Notes: generated by a model not told the origin, from the sequence alone. Numbered from the stretch's first letter, positions 1 to 7,378 are shown. The stretch: DNA of 64,000 nucleotides from Pantoea eucalypti (GCF_009646115.1 NZ_CP045720.1:1798001-1862000), one strand, 5' to 3'. Program-made: numbers and translations.

Positions 1-1164
1 GTGCGGAGTCGCATCATGATGAGGCTCAGCAACGCGGATCCCGAAGATGCGGATTTCTTCGCGGTGCAGCTTGGCGCGAATTTTCTGCCAGACACTGCAG
101 AGATAACGCTGGGTGTCGGCCGGGCTGGAACCGTTCCATTTACGGTTACGATGCCCGGTTTTGATTGTGGCGTGATAGCGCGCGGGGGCGGTCAGCGTGT
201 AGAATTCGCCGATAAAGCCCATTTCATTGCAGATATTTTCGAAGCCACGAATGCGGGTCATCAGCTCGCAGCGGCGAATAGCCGGATTGGCCACACTGCC
301 GTCATATTTCTCGATCAAGCTGATACGGTTGCCTTCTTCGTCTTCCAGCTCCATTCCCTTCAGAAACTCACGGGTGCGGCGCTTCTGCTCGCGCCACTCT
401 GAAACGGTCATGCTGCTGGCGTAGGGGGTGTGCTTTTTGCTGACGTTAGCCAGGGCGATCTGAAGGTGTTCACGCCATGATGCAGCCACTCGCCGCAGTC
501 GGCCTTTCCACCACTTTTCCGTCTGCATACGCATGATCGCCGGGATAACTTCCTCCGGGTCAAACAGCCGTGACGTGACTTTATCCCATAATGGCGGGGT
601 CTGGCTCAGCTCACGGGTAATGGTGGCGGCGGTCATGTAAACGCGGTGCGTGTATTTGTAATCTGACTCGTCGCTGGCCTGCGCGTGCGCCTGTACCAGC
701 TCAGCGAGAATGAAATTAGCCACATACCCGGCCAGCAGATCGACATCGGCGCGAGCCATATCTGGCAGGCGGTTAAAACGGCGCATTAGAATGAAAAGCT
801 GACCACCTGCTATAGCCGCATTGTCGCGCTCAGTTGCGTTACCCCCGAGTAAATTTAATGTGCACCCCTTCATTACGCCGACACGATATTTAGCGTTAAC
901 GGTTTCAACGCGTGGCAATGTGCGCTCAACAAATGTCTTTGTTAAGTACGCATTGGCGCGGGCTGTTCCCTGTGTCTTTTCCAGATCACTGACGCGGCGT
1001 TTAACGTCGAGTTGTATCAGAGCAGGCTGCATAACGAGCAACTCCTGCGCACGCACTAAAGCCGCAATCATCTGACTGCGGCTGTGCATTTCCTCATAGG
1101 TGGGATAGGGGCTGGCGATGGCTTCCCGTGGAGCATTCCACGGGTAAGCAAATTCCTCATGCAT
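1..1164 (-). CDS. P2-type phage replication endonuclease gpA, N-terminal part (cut by window edge)
   Basis: The minus strand is open for 388 codons from an ATG at 1164 to the left edge. The reading contains PWNAPREAIASPYPTYEEM and RDNAAIAGGQLFILMRRFNR, which resemble bacteriophage P2 gpA, the rolling-circle initiator that nicks the phage origin. The edge falls just inside the HUH nuclease motif (AEPHHDATPH is visible), so the catalytic tyrosines lie outside. Three stretches that I translated in detail showed no frameshift. The start overlaps the stop of an upstream zinc-finger gene (TGATG), the usual tight packing of P2 early genes. Late phage genes to the right are scrambled, so this is probably a relic, although gpA itself looks intact here. 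The family call is confident; whether the whole gene is functional cannot be told. Confidence 0.85.
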   Translation of the reverse strand, partial: MHEEFAYPWNAPREAIASPYPTYEEMHSRSQMIAALVRAQELLVMQPALIQLDVKRRVSDLEKTQGTARANAYLTKTFVERTLPRVETVNAKYRVGVMKGCTLNLLGGNATERDNAAIAGGQLFILMRRFNRLPDMARADVDLLAGYVANFILAELVQAHAQASDESDYKYTHRVYMTAATITRELSQTPPLWDKVTSRLFDPEEVIPAIMRMQTEKWWKGRLRRVAASWREHLQIALANVSKKHTPYASSMTVSEWREQKRRTREFLKGMELEDEEGNRISLIEKYDGSVANPAIRRCELMTRIRGFENICNEMGFIGEFYTLTAPARYHATIKTGHRNRKWNGSSPADTQRYLCSVWQKIRAKLHREEIRIFGIRVAEPHHDATPH

Positions 1165-1337
1165 CAGGAATTACCCTGCCGGTGTTTACTGCGATGTTCC
1201 TCAATTTCCTGGCAGGAAACGCAGCGAGTTACACCCAGATACGCGCGCCTGCGCTTTTCAGGAATTGGGGCATCACAGTCTTCACAAAATGAGGCGCTTA
1301 CAGCAGGCGCGCGCGCGGCTGTTACAGCCAGAATCAG
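1164..1337 (-). pseudogene. 5'-deleted C4-type zinc-finger (DksA/TraR-like) phage gene
   Basis: The minus-strand frame ending in TGA at 1164 encodes a C-terminal C4 zinc finger: CEDCDAPIPEKRR, then RCVSCQEIEEHRSKH, with four Cys as CxxC...CxxC. This is typical of the small DksA/TraR-like protein that sits just upstream of gpA in P2-like phages. The frame is closed by TGA at 1338-1340. Between there and the recognisable sequence (about 1319) there is no ATG, GTG or TTG start. The usual N-terminal half of about 25-30 residues is missing and has been replaced by DNA belonging to the toxin module read on the other strand. I infer that the deletion or insertion junction lies near 1320-1340. The stop overlaps the gpA start by one base. 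Confidence 0.75.
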
Positions 1338-1401
1338 TCAAGGGACCATATCTCTTTTGCGAGGGCGGCTTAAAATCGGGCTGCATGCGCGCAATTTGAA
1401 A

Positions 1402-1656
1402 ATGACCGAAACAGCAGCAAAACATATGCTTGAACCCAGTCGGTATGTACCTTTGCAGATTCAGGAAAGAGCTATTCGTTTTGGTAAGCGAATGCCAGAC
1501 CCTCGTGAAGGAAAAGGAATGTTCCGATACGAAACGGATATTTATAAACTGCGCTACGATAAGCAGCGAAGGGAATATGTTCATCAGAAATACAAATTTG
1601 AAGTAATAGTCAGGGAATCAGACTGGACAATATCTCATTTTAAATATTTTTATTAG
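1402..1656 (+). CDS. Orphan toxin-like domain resembling polymorphic-toxin C-termini
   Basis: This is an 84-codon frame from ATG 1402. The frame stays open upstream, but that part is only the antisense of the phage genes. The product is basic, with the core MTETAAKHMLEPSRYVPLQI, AIRFGKRMPDP and a strand-rich C-terminus KYKFEVIVRESDWTISHF. From memory this pattern (a KH..P.R.VP motif, then a G+PDP turn, then a beta-rich tail) resembles the variable toxin tips of CdiA/FhaB or Rhs-type proteins and is DUF4258-like. I cannot name the family with certainty. No clear Shine-Dalgarno precedes 1402, so this may be the detached 3' end of a larger toxin gene. A WapI-like immunity gene follows 17 bases downstream in the same direction, which supports the toxin reading. 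Base composition is AT-richer than the phage genes. Confidence 0.5.
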   Translation: MTETAAKHMLEPSRYVPLQIQERAIRFGKRMPDPREGKGMFRYETDIYKLRYDKQRREYVHQKYKFEVIVRESDWTISHFKYFY

Positions 1657-1673
1657 CTGACAAGGAAATTTCA

Positions 1674-2114
1674 ATGTTTGATATCAGGAATGAAGAGTTT
1701 GCATTCGCAATCGCTCCCTTTGAACGCGTAGTGGATAACGAAGCCGATCCTGTTAACCATCACTGGGACTGGATACAGTCCTGGGTGGAGTTTTCGGTAA
1801 GCGGCCTGAAAGTGGCATTTAAAACGGAGTTCACCGTTGGAGAATTGAAAATGCTGAAAAAAGAATTCTCAGCTTTTCATCAGGCGCTTATTAATCAGCA
1901 AAAGATCAAGTCGTTTAACTATCAGAGCGATATTCATCAACTGGACATGATACTGACCAATGAAAAAAGTATTGATGGCGTAACTGTTGATTTCATTCTT
2001 CGCCCGGAACCACATGCCGACAGCGTCCAGGTTAAAGGCAGCTTTGGCCTTGATGAAAGCTATTTCCCCGACATTCTGAATCGACTTGATGAAATGATTC
2101 AATGGCAGAATTAA
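1674..2114 (+). CDS. WapI-like immunity protein, partner of the preceding toxin domain
   Basis: This 146-residue cytoplasmic protein has no signal peptide or membrane segment. It starts at ATG 1674 behind a good ribosome site (AAGGAAA, 8 bases upstream). The layout of alternating strands, an FHQ helix region near residue 65 and a C-terminal LDESYFPDILNRLDEM helix resembles the WapI-family immunity proteins that neutralise contact-dependent toxins. It is placed 17 bases after the toxin-like frame on the same strand, the usual toxin-then-immunity order. A strong hairpin overlaps the stop codon. A retained immunity gene in otherwise decayed prophage DNA fits selection to keep the cognate antidote. 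The family assignment is from memory of the pattern and moderately sure; the toxin pairing is inferred from position. Confidence 0.6.
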   Translation: MFDIRNEEFAFAIAPFERVVDNEADPVNHHWDWIQSWVEFSVSGLKVAFKTEFTVGELKMLKKEFSAFHQALINQQKIKSFNYQSDIHQLDMILTNEKSIDGVTVDFILRPEPHADSVQVKGSFGLDESYFPDILNRLDEMIQWQN

Positions 2115-2127
2115 ACATTCTGCCATT
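2101..2127 (+). terminator. Hairpin overlapping the end of the immunity gene
   Basis: A perfect 10-bp inverted repeat (AATGGCAGAA ... TTCTGCCATT) with a 7-base loop spans the immunity stop codon and is followed by GAAAATTTTAAT. A second 8-bp inverted repeat (AATAGAAA at 2137-2144, TTTCTATT at 2165-2172) lies just beyond, next to the convergent tail-fibre-assembly gene. It probably acts as a bidirectional terminator. Confidence 0.6.
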
Positions 2128-2167
2128 GAAAATTTTAATAGAAAGCTACGGGCGTAAAACGAATTTT

Positions 2168-2563
2168 CTATTCAGGCGTTTTCGGCCAGCTGATAGCTGG
2201 CGCATTTGTGATATCTGCAGCCTGTACCGCTTGCACGTACTTCATCCAGGTGGTCAGCGTGGCTTTATCCGCATCAGTAATGATGCCGGGCAGCAGCTGC
2301 GTCTGCCATGCCTGAGTAATTCCGTTGACCTCACTCACGCCCGCTGACTTTTCGCTGGCCGCTGCGTCAAGCAGTAGCTGCTGCTGCGCATCGCTGTCGG
2401 TTAGCCACTTTTCACCGTCCCACTTATCAAACGCGGTTGCCGGAGAATGCGTTATGGTGTCCGCCGGATTGTCGCCCAGTACCGTGATTTTCACCGGCGC
2501 GCCGCCTGAAATCGGGTAAGCCGTTTCACCGCGATGGTCCGGCACGCTAATGTTGGCTTTCAT
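2168..2563 (-). CDS. Tail-fibre assembly protein (Tfa-like) with a gpV-derived N-terminus
   Basis: Taking ATG 2563 as start gives about 131 residues. From about residue 7 it reads as a phage tail-fibre assembly protein: VPDHRGETAYPISGG, then DKWDGEKWLTDSDAQQQ, and a C-terminal LTTWMKYVQAVQAADI...ISWP typical of the family, which helps fold tail fibres. The first residues (MKANIS) and the upstream sequence in the same frame (ATLLKTAQLEVKKGGT) match baseplate protein gpV instead. The gene is therefore a deletion fusion: the N-terminal part of a normal Tfa (roughly 60-90 residues) is absent. There are no fibre genes nearby to serve, so it is probably a non-functional relic, although the frame is intact. 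Confidence 0.7.
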   Translation of the reverse strand: MKANISVPDHRGETAYPISGGAPVKITVLGDNPADTITHSPATAFDKWDGEKWLTDSDAQQQLLLDAAASEKSAGVSEVNGITQAWQTQLLPGIITDADKATLTTWMKYVQAVQAADITNAPAISWPKTPE

Positions 2564-2914
2564 CGTGCCGCCCTTTTTGACTTCCAGCTGCGCAGTTTTG
2601 AGCAGCGTTGCGCATTCCACTTCTGGCGAGTCGAACAGGATTTTACCGTCGCTTTGATGGTTGCCGTCTGTATGCCGGTTGCGGTCAGTGCGCCGGTTTC
2701 CGGCTCGTATTCGATCACCGCATCGTCAGGAAATGACCAGCGCATCGGCCCAGGCAGACGGAGCCGGATTGTCATAAGAGAAAATTCCCGGCAGCACAAA
2801 GCCGGTATCAAGTTCACCACCGAGGCACAGTTCAAGCACCTGCTCACCCACTGACGGCGCATTCCAGGAGCGGATTTTACCCGCGCGGGCGCTGAATGTC
2901 TTCGGGTTGTTCAT
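2546..2914 (-). pseudogene. Baseplate assembly protein gpV remnant, frameshifted and truncated
   Basis: The minus-strand sequence reads as P2 gpV across three frames. Frame one gives KTFSARAGKIRSWNAPSVGE and LDTGFVLPGIFSYDNPAPSA, then stops at 2726. Frame two continues FPDDAVIEYEPETGALTATG and TVK. A further one-base shift then gives VECATLLKTAQLEVKKGGT, which runs on into the tail-fibre assembly gene. The 5' half of gpV is missing to the right of 2914, and the last residues (usually a short Gly/His-rich tail) are cut at about 2546. At least two frameshifts and two deletion ends show decay. In P2 the order on this strand is V-W-J-I-H-G, so genes W to H have been lost between the two fragments. 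Confidence 0.8.
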
Positions 2915-3155
2915 TCATGATTTAGATTTTATTTTCCCCACAAGCTAAAGCTAACATCAGTTACGCATAGCCAGCCCGTTGCGGCAGGAAAATGGCTACG
3001 CCATGCGCGTTATAACATCTCGTCCAGTCTGATTGAATGTTTCTTCTGACATTCTATATGCTTATTGGATATTAAAATGATCATGACACTATTTCACGTG
3101 GATGCAGTGTTTACAACGCAGAAAAATCAGATGCTATAAATGAGAGGTTGAATAA
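2915..3155 (+). other. Prophage right boundary zone, no gene seen
   Basis: This AT-richer stretch lies between the gpV remnant and a small membrane-protein gene. I see no tRNA, integrase or obvious attachment-site repeat that would mark the end of the phage DNA. Confidence 0.4.
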
Positions 3156-3332
3156 GTGAAGCGTGTATTTTTATGGCTCATGCAATCATTTATCTATTTA
3201 ATCCCTGCTGCTTTAATTGTTGCAGGGGTTTATATTTTCATTCGATTTATTCCTGCATATGCGGCGATTCTTAGCATAATATGGGTGATAGTTTTTTCTT
3301 ATGTGTATATCAAATACAATCGATGGTATTAG
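3156..3332 (+). CDS. Small two-helix membrane protein, 58 aa, unknown function
   Basis: GTG start at 3156 with GAGAGG nine bases upstream. The product begins MKRVFLWLMQSFIYLIPAAL and is almost entirely hydrophobic, with two predicted membrane helices (about residues 4-25 and 29-50) and a basic end KYNRWY. This is the topology of small inner-membrane peptides. The region is AT-rich compared with the core genome, suggesting acquired DNA next to the prophage. I do not recognise a family. The case for a real gene is the ribosome site plus the clean membrane-protein composition; expression is unproven. Confidence 0.5.
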   Translation: MKRVFLWLMQSFIYLIPAALIVAGVYIFIRFIPAYAAILSIIWVIVFSYVYIKYNRWY

Positions 3333-3743
3333 GTTTGTTAAGAGATCTTCGTGATCCTGATTTAATCGATAGCGTTAAAGTGTGAAGTGTGACGAAAAAA
3401 ATGATCTCCTTAGTGAGGTTATCTGCCATTTAGCGATTATATAATCTGGTTTCTCTGGTTAAGTCCTGTCTGAGATATGATTGAATCAGGCTCGCGCTAT
3501 TTCTTATTTTCTGATATGTAAATCATCTTAATAACTGCTCTGTTATTCTTACTTTGGGTCCCCTTAATACTCATGATACCCCCCATTTTACTGCCAGCAG
3601 AACAGAGGCTTTCCGGACGCTTCTCCTCAAAATTGATCTCAATCAATATATCTAAACATCTTCCCCGAACGGTCCTCCACGTTTATTTAACGTATAAAAA
3701 CCACGTCGTAACCTGCCCCGGTGATTTTTAACCAGGGTTTATT
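3333..3743 (+). other. 411-bp intergenic region, no gene seen
   Basis: AT-rich spacer between the small membrane protein and the lipoprotein. I see no convincing ORF, tRNA or repeat. The last 100 bases presumably contain the lipoprotein promoter. Confidence 0.5.
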
Positions 3744-4088
3744 ATGTTCTTAAAAAAAGTTATTCCTTGTGCGCTCGTAGCGTTAGCGAGTGCATCCATG
3801 TCTGGTTGTGTGATGGCAGAGGGAGGATACCATCGCGACCCATCATCTGAATGGCATCATCACCATGCGTCTTATCAGGACCAGCAAAATGATAATGGCT
3901 GGAGCCACCATGCCGGACCAGCCGCATCAGAAAATAACGCTTCTCAGCATCTGGGGCCACCGCCAGCGACGTATAGTGCAGCCCAGCATCTGGGGCCACC
4001 GCCAGCCTCGGATGATTCTACTGAACACAGGGGACCGGCAACTGACAGTGGCATTCACCGCTGGCAACCGAGCGACTCCGCTGAGTAA
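3744..4088 (+). CDS. His-rich predicted lipoprotein with duplicated HLGPPPA unit
   Basis: A 114-residue protein with an N-terminal signal (MFLKKVIPCALVALASASM) ending in a lipobox-like SGC, so Cys22 would be lipidated. The mature part is hydrophilic and low-complexity. It has a HHHH run near residue 38, further isolated His, and two copies of a QHLGPPPA element 13 residues apart (residues 68-75 and 81-88). There is no recognised domain. His-rich periplasmic lipoproteins can bind metals, but nothing here proves it. The ORF stands alone, with no operon partner; adhP begins 284 bases downstream. It is probably a real lineage-restricted gene because the signal peptide is well formed. Confidence 0.65.
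   Translation: MFLKKVIPCALVALASASMSGCVMAEGGYHRDPSSEWHHHHASYQDQQNDNGWSHHAGPAASENNASQHLGPPPATYSAAQHLGPPPASDDSTEHRGPATDSGIHRWQPSDSAE
3945..4006 (+). repeat. Two copies of a 23-bp repeat inside the lipoprotein gene
   Basis: The 23 bases at 3945-3967 recur identically at 3984-4006, giving a 39-bp (13-codon) period. This produces the duplicated QHLGPPPA peptide unit. The spacing is in frame, and copy number could vary between strains by slippage. Confidence 0.9.
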
Positions 4089-4372
4089 TTGATACGAAGC
4101 ATTTAGATGAACAGGGGCGCTATCGCCCCTTTTAACCGGTAATCGCCGTCTGAAAAGGTTCTTCACGATAAACGTGCTTCACGCATCCAGTAAGTCACTC
4201 ATGATTTCCAAAGCTTTAACACGCAAAATCCCTTTAGTAACGCACCTCAAAACTGACTTCACTCACAAAGGCAGCAACAACTCTTTCTGTCCCGCACCCA
4301 AAGCTAATCTGTAATCTTGCCATCATTCCCGTATGGCATATTCTTGAGATTCAATCAAAAGGAGTAACGTTT

Positions 4373-5395
4373 ATGAAAGCGGCAATTGCTAATAGTGAAC
4401 ACAAGGTTGAAGTTGTTGAGAAGACGCTGCGTCCTCTCAAAACCGGTGAAGCCCGGCTCAGGATGGAATGCTGTGGTGTATGCCATACCGATTTGCATGT
4501 GAAGAACGGTGATTTCGGCGATAAAACGGGTGTGACCCTGGGTCATGAAGGGATCGGTATCGTTGAGGAAGTCGCACCGGATGTGACGTCACTCAAGCCT
4601 GGCGATCGGGCCAGCGTCGCCTGGTTTTTCAAGGGCTGCGGTCACTGCGAATACTGTAACTCCGGTAACGAAACCCTCTGCAGATCGGTAATCAATGCCG
4701 GTTTCACAGCCGATGGCGGCATGGCTGAAGAGTGCATTGTCGTTGCAGATTACTCGGTCAAAGTCCCTGATGGACTTGATCCTTACGCTGCCAGTAGCGT
4801 CACCTGTGCCGGTGTCACCACCTATAAAGCGGTTAAGGTGTCAGAAGTTAAACCGGGACAATGGCTGGCCATTTATGGTCTTGGCGGGCTGGGAAATCTC
4901 GCGCTGCAATATGCAAAAAATGTCTTCAACGCCAAAGTGATTGCGGTTGATGTCAGTGATGGTCAGCTGGCACTGGCGAAGGAGATGGGAGCCGATCTGG
5001 TGGTCAATTCGGCCAGCGAAGATGCAGCGCGCATTATTCAGGAGAAAACCGGCGGAGCACATGCTGCTGTGGTCACGGCGGTAGCTAAAGCGGCCTTTAA
5101 CTCGGCGGTGGATGCGGTGAGAGCAGGAGGGCGCGTCGTGGCTGTCGGACTGCCGCCGGAAGCGATGAGTCTTAATATTCCCCGTCTGGTACTTGATGGC
5201 ATTCAGGTGGTGGGATCACTGGTCGGAACGCGAAACGATTTGGCAGAAGCCTTCCAGTTTGCGGCAGAAGGGAAAGTCGTGCCTAAAGTGACCAAAAGGA
5301 AGATTGGTGAGGTCAATGACATCTTTGATGAGATGGTGCAGGGCAAAATCCGTGGCAGGATGGTAATCGACTTCACCGGTCACTCTGCTGATTAA
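4373..5395 (+). CDS. adhP: Zinc-dependent alcohol dehydrogenase AdhP
   Basis: This 340-residue medium-chain dehydrogenase/reductase interconverts primary alcohols such as ethanol with aldehydes using NAD. The catalytic zinc ligands (Cys37 in CCGVCHTD, His59-Glu60 in GHEG) are present. So is the structural zinc loop with four Cys (residues 89-103, CGHCEYC...LC) and the Rossmann GLGGLGNLA near residue 170. Sequence agreement with E. coli AdhP is very high from memory ([20 protein letters not shown]). The ATG is preceded by AAAGGAGTAACG. The gene is monocistronic with its own terminator at 5418. Name confidence is high. Confidence 0.95.
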   Translation: MKAAIANSEHKVEVVEKTLRPLKTGEARLRMECCGVCHTDLHVKNGDFGDKTGVTLGHEGIGIVEEVAPDVTSLKPGDRASVAWFFKGCGHCEYCNSGNETLCRSVINAGFTADGGMAEECIVVADYSVKVPDGLDPYAASSVTCAGVTTYKAVKVSEVKPGQWLAIYGLGGLGNLALQYAKNVFNAKVIAVDVSDGQLALAKEMGADLVVNSASEDAARIIQEKTGGAHAAVVTAVAKAAFNSAVDAVRAGGRVVAVGLPPEAMSLNIPRLVLDGIQVVGSLVGTRNDLAEAFQFAAEGKVVPKVTKRKIGEVNDIFDEMVQGKIRGRMVIDFTGHSAD

Positions 5396-5417
5396 AGTTC
5401 ATCTGAATCCTGCAAAG

Positions 5418-5439
5418 GCCCGCATCCTGCGGGCTTTTT
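5418..5439 (+). terminator. Rho-independent terminator of adhP
   Basis: GCCCGCA-tcc-TGCGGGC stem followed by TTTTT, 22 bases after the adhP stop. Confidence 0.9.
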
Positions 5440-5600
5440 AATATCGTTAAGATCTCTCTGAGCCCTTCAGAGCACAATCCTTCTAACCATTAATAAGCCA
5501 GTCTTTATGTTTCATGATGTGATTTTGACTTGAACTTTACCGGTAACATTATAGTTTATGGGGTGAAAGGTTATTACACACACGTGAAGGAGGGTTATTT

Positions 5601-5738
5601 ATGGCGAAGCATCACTTACTTAAATCGATTGAAATAACAGCGATTGTGCTCTTTGTTCTGATACTGGCATATCTGATTTTGACAGGGTTACTGTCATCAA
5701 CAGGCGTGGATCATGCCTGGCCTTATCCCAATCAGTAA
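5601..5738 (+). CDS. Small single-helix membrane protein, 45 aa, unknown
   Basis: ATG 5601 is preceded by an excellent ribosome site (AAGGAGGG, 6 bases upstream). The peptide starts MAKHHLLKSIEITAIVLFVL, has one membrane helix (about residues 10-31), and ends with a polar, aromatic tail (DHAWPYPNQ) predicted outside. It is not recognised, but the layout is typical of small regulatory membrane proteins of enterobacteria. No operon partner is seen: the next gene (5821-6006) points the other way. Confidence 0.6.
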   Translation: MAKHHLLKSIEITAIVLFVLILAYLILTGLLSSTGVDHAWPYPNQ

Positions 5739-5820
5739 CTGAGTGCCACACCAGGGAAAGCATTAATAAATGACCCTCTCACAGGGCAAACAACCCCGCG
5801 ATGGCGAGGTTGAATTGACG

Positions 5821-6006
5821 TTATACCAGACTCACTGACAGCAGTATCAGCTCTTCGGTTTCCAGCGACAGACTTTTTTTGGTTTCGAACATAAAGGTTT
5901 CCAGCGCCTCCTCGACATCGTCACCCTCAATAAAGGCGTGAGTCGTGACATGATTTTCACCTTTTGGCTTGATCACGTAAGAAACAAACCACTTCTTCTT
6001 TTCCAT
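5821..6006 (-). CDS. Hypothetical 61-aa cytoplasmic protein
   Basis: The frame could start at 6072, but ATG 6006 has a good upstream ribosome site (GAGGATAAG) and the leader residues before it look random. The product starts MEKKKWFVSYVIKP, is acidic in the middle (EGDDVEEALETF) and ends in a hydrophobic strand. The predicted fold is a beta-alpha-beta mini-domain with no Cys and no signal peptide. I do not recognise it. It sits alone, convergent with the 45-aa membrane-protein gene. Confidence 0.6.
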   Translation of the reverse strand: MEKKKWFVSYVIKPKGENHVTTHAFIEGDDVEEALETFMFETKKSLSLETEELILLSVSLV

Positions 6007-6186
6007 AATGCTTATCCTCGTTTTAAATCCTGATACCGCGTTTTGGCAATGGTATATTTTTATGCCAGACATTTAGCGGGTGGTGTGGAGTTCGACCAGC
6101 AAAGTCTAGTTCACCTCAGCAGGCGTGCTGGCGACGGCATGTGATAAACACCTGTTCAGAGCAGATAGATTGTGTAAGCGGCAATA

Positions 6187-6215
6187 AAAAGCCCCATCCG
6201 GGGCTTTTAAAAAAA
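6187..6215 (-). terminator. Terminator of the acyltransferase gene
   Basis: GCCCC-atcc-GGGGC stem flanked by A/T tracts on both sides, 20-50 bases beyond the acyltransferase stop. It can act in both directions. Confidence 0.8.
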
Positions 6216-6235
6216 GAACGGCCGGTGTTAAAAAC

Positions 6236-7378
6236 TCAACTGGTCTGATCGGCCAGCTTCGGCTTCAGCACGCGTTTACCCATCTGAATGCCGGGCTTCT
6301 CAACATACTTATAGAGTAAAGAGGCCAGGGCATAGGTTAGCGGGATGGTTGAGACACAGACGATCAGGAAGCGCATCATGTCGCTCTTAAACTCAATGTC
6401 GGTGTGAGTGAGCAGCAGCGCAATCATCGGGATCACAATCAGCAGGTGCAGCAGGTAGACCGAGAACGAGACGTCACCCAGCCAGGTGCTGAGACGGTTG
6501 TTCAGCAGCTTACGTGGCAGAGCAATCAGCGTTGCCATCAGGCTGCCCTGTGGGTATTGCCACAGAATTGCTGCCATCCCGACAATCATCAGCGCTTCCA
6601 TTATCACCTGCAGCTTGATCGCGCCCATTCCCATTGCCACGCTGACGACCGGGCCGAGCAGCGCGAAGGCGACATAGAGCAGGGATTTACGGCGAATTGC
6701 TTCCGCCAGCAGCATGCCCGCCAGGAACATATTTAGCTTTATCAGAATCATGGAAGGCATTTCAAACGCCTCATAATAATCTGCCAGCACATACCGTCCG
6801 GCGCAGCAGAGCGCCATAATGCCTATCAGTGAGGCCGCATAACCAAAGCGCAGCGTCACCAGCATAATGAACGGAAACAGCACATAGAACTGCATCTCCA
6901 GCCCGATGCTCCAGTCAGGCAGCACGGTATTGAAACCATATTCGGGCAGCAGGCCGAACAGGAAGCTGAAGTGAGTGAGGATGTTTGCCAGCGACTGATC
7001 GGTGTAACGCGACGATTCAGTGGCGGTGCCGGAATAAAAATGGGCGATAGTGTCACGCATCTCGCCAAACCACGGGCCATAAATCAGCGCGATGATTAAA
7101 AGCAGATAGTAGAGCGGGGCGATACGGAAGAAGCGACGGATCCAGAACTTTTTAATGGTCTCCATGCTCTGCCACGGCTCTTTCTGCTGACGTTCAACAT
7201 AGTTTTTCGCCATCAGATAACCCGATAACAGAATAAACAGATCGACCCCGATGCCAGGCGATGAAATCAGTGTGATGTGGCAATGTATCAGTAAGCTGAT
7301 ATGGCCAACCAGTACCCAGAGAGAGGCGATGCCGCGTAACCCCTCCAGCTCCGTGGACCAACCTCGTGTTGCAGACAT
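6236..7378 (-). CDS. Acyltransferase-3 family membrane protein (OafA/YrhL-like)
   Basis: This 380-residue integral membrane protein has about ten helices. The N-terminal signature (ELEGLRGIASLWVLVGHISL) includes the family's conserved Arg and His. These enzymes move acetyl or other acyl groups from a cytoplasmic donor to surface sugars (O-antigen, peptidoglycan, exopolysaccharide or glucans) across the inner membrane. There is no SGNH hydrolase domain, so it is the short form. ATG 7378 is chosen because of GAGGAAGAG just upstream. It is monocistronic with its own terminator. No glycan-synthesis genes lie next to it, so the substrate cannot be inferred. Confidence 0.85.
   Translation of the reverse strand: MSATRGWSTELEGLRGIASLWVLVGHISLLIHCHITLISSPGIGVDLFILLSGYLMAKNYVERQQKEPWQSMETIKKFWIRRFFRIAPLYYLLLIIALIYGPWFGEMRDTIAHFYSGTATESSRYTDQSLANILTHFSFLFGLLPEYGFNTVLPDWSIGLEMQFYVLFPFIMLVTLRFGYAASLIGIMALCCAGRYVLADYYEAFEMPSMILIKLNMFLAGMLLAEAIRRKSLLYVAFALLGPVVSVAMGMGAIKLQVIMEALMIVGMAAILWQYPQGSLMATLIALPRKLLNNRLSTWLGDVSFSVYLLHLLIVIPMIALLLTHTDIEFKSDMMRFLIVCVSTIPLTYALASLLYKYVEKPGIQMGKRVLKPKLADQTS

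Noticed and set aside
1282..1584. 100-codon minus-strand ORF opposite the toxin-like gene
   Set aside because: The frame is antisense to the toxin domain and its product is unlike any family; the plus strand reading has the conserved-looking pattern and an immunity partner.
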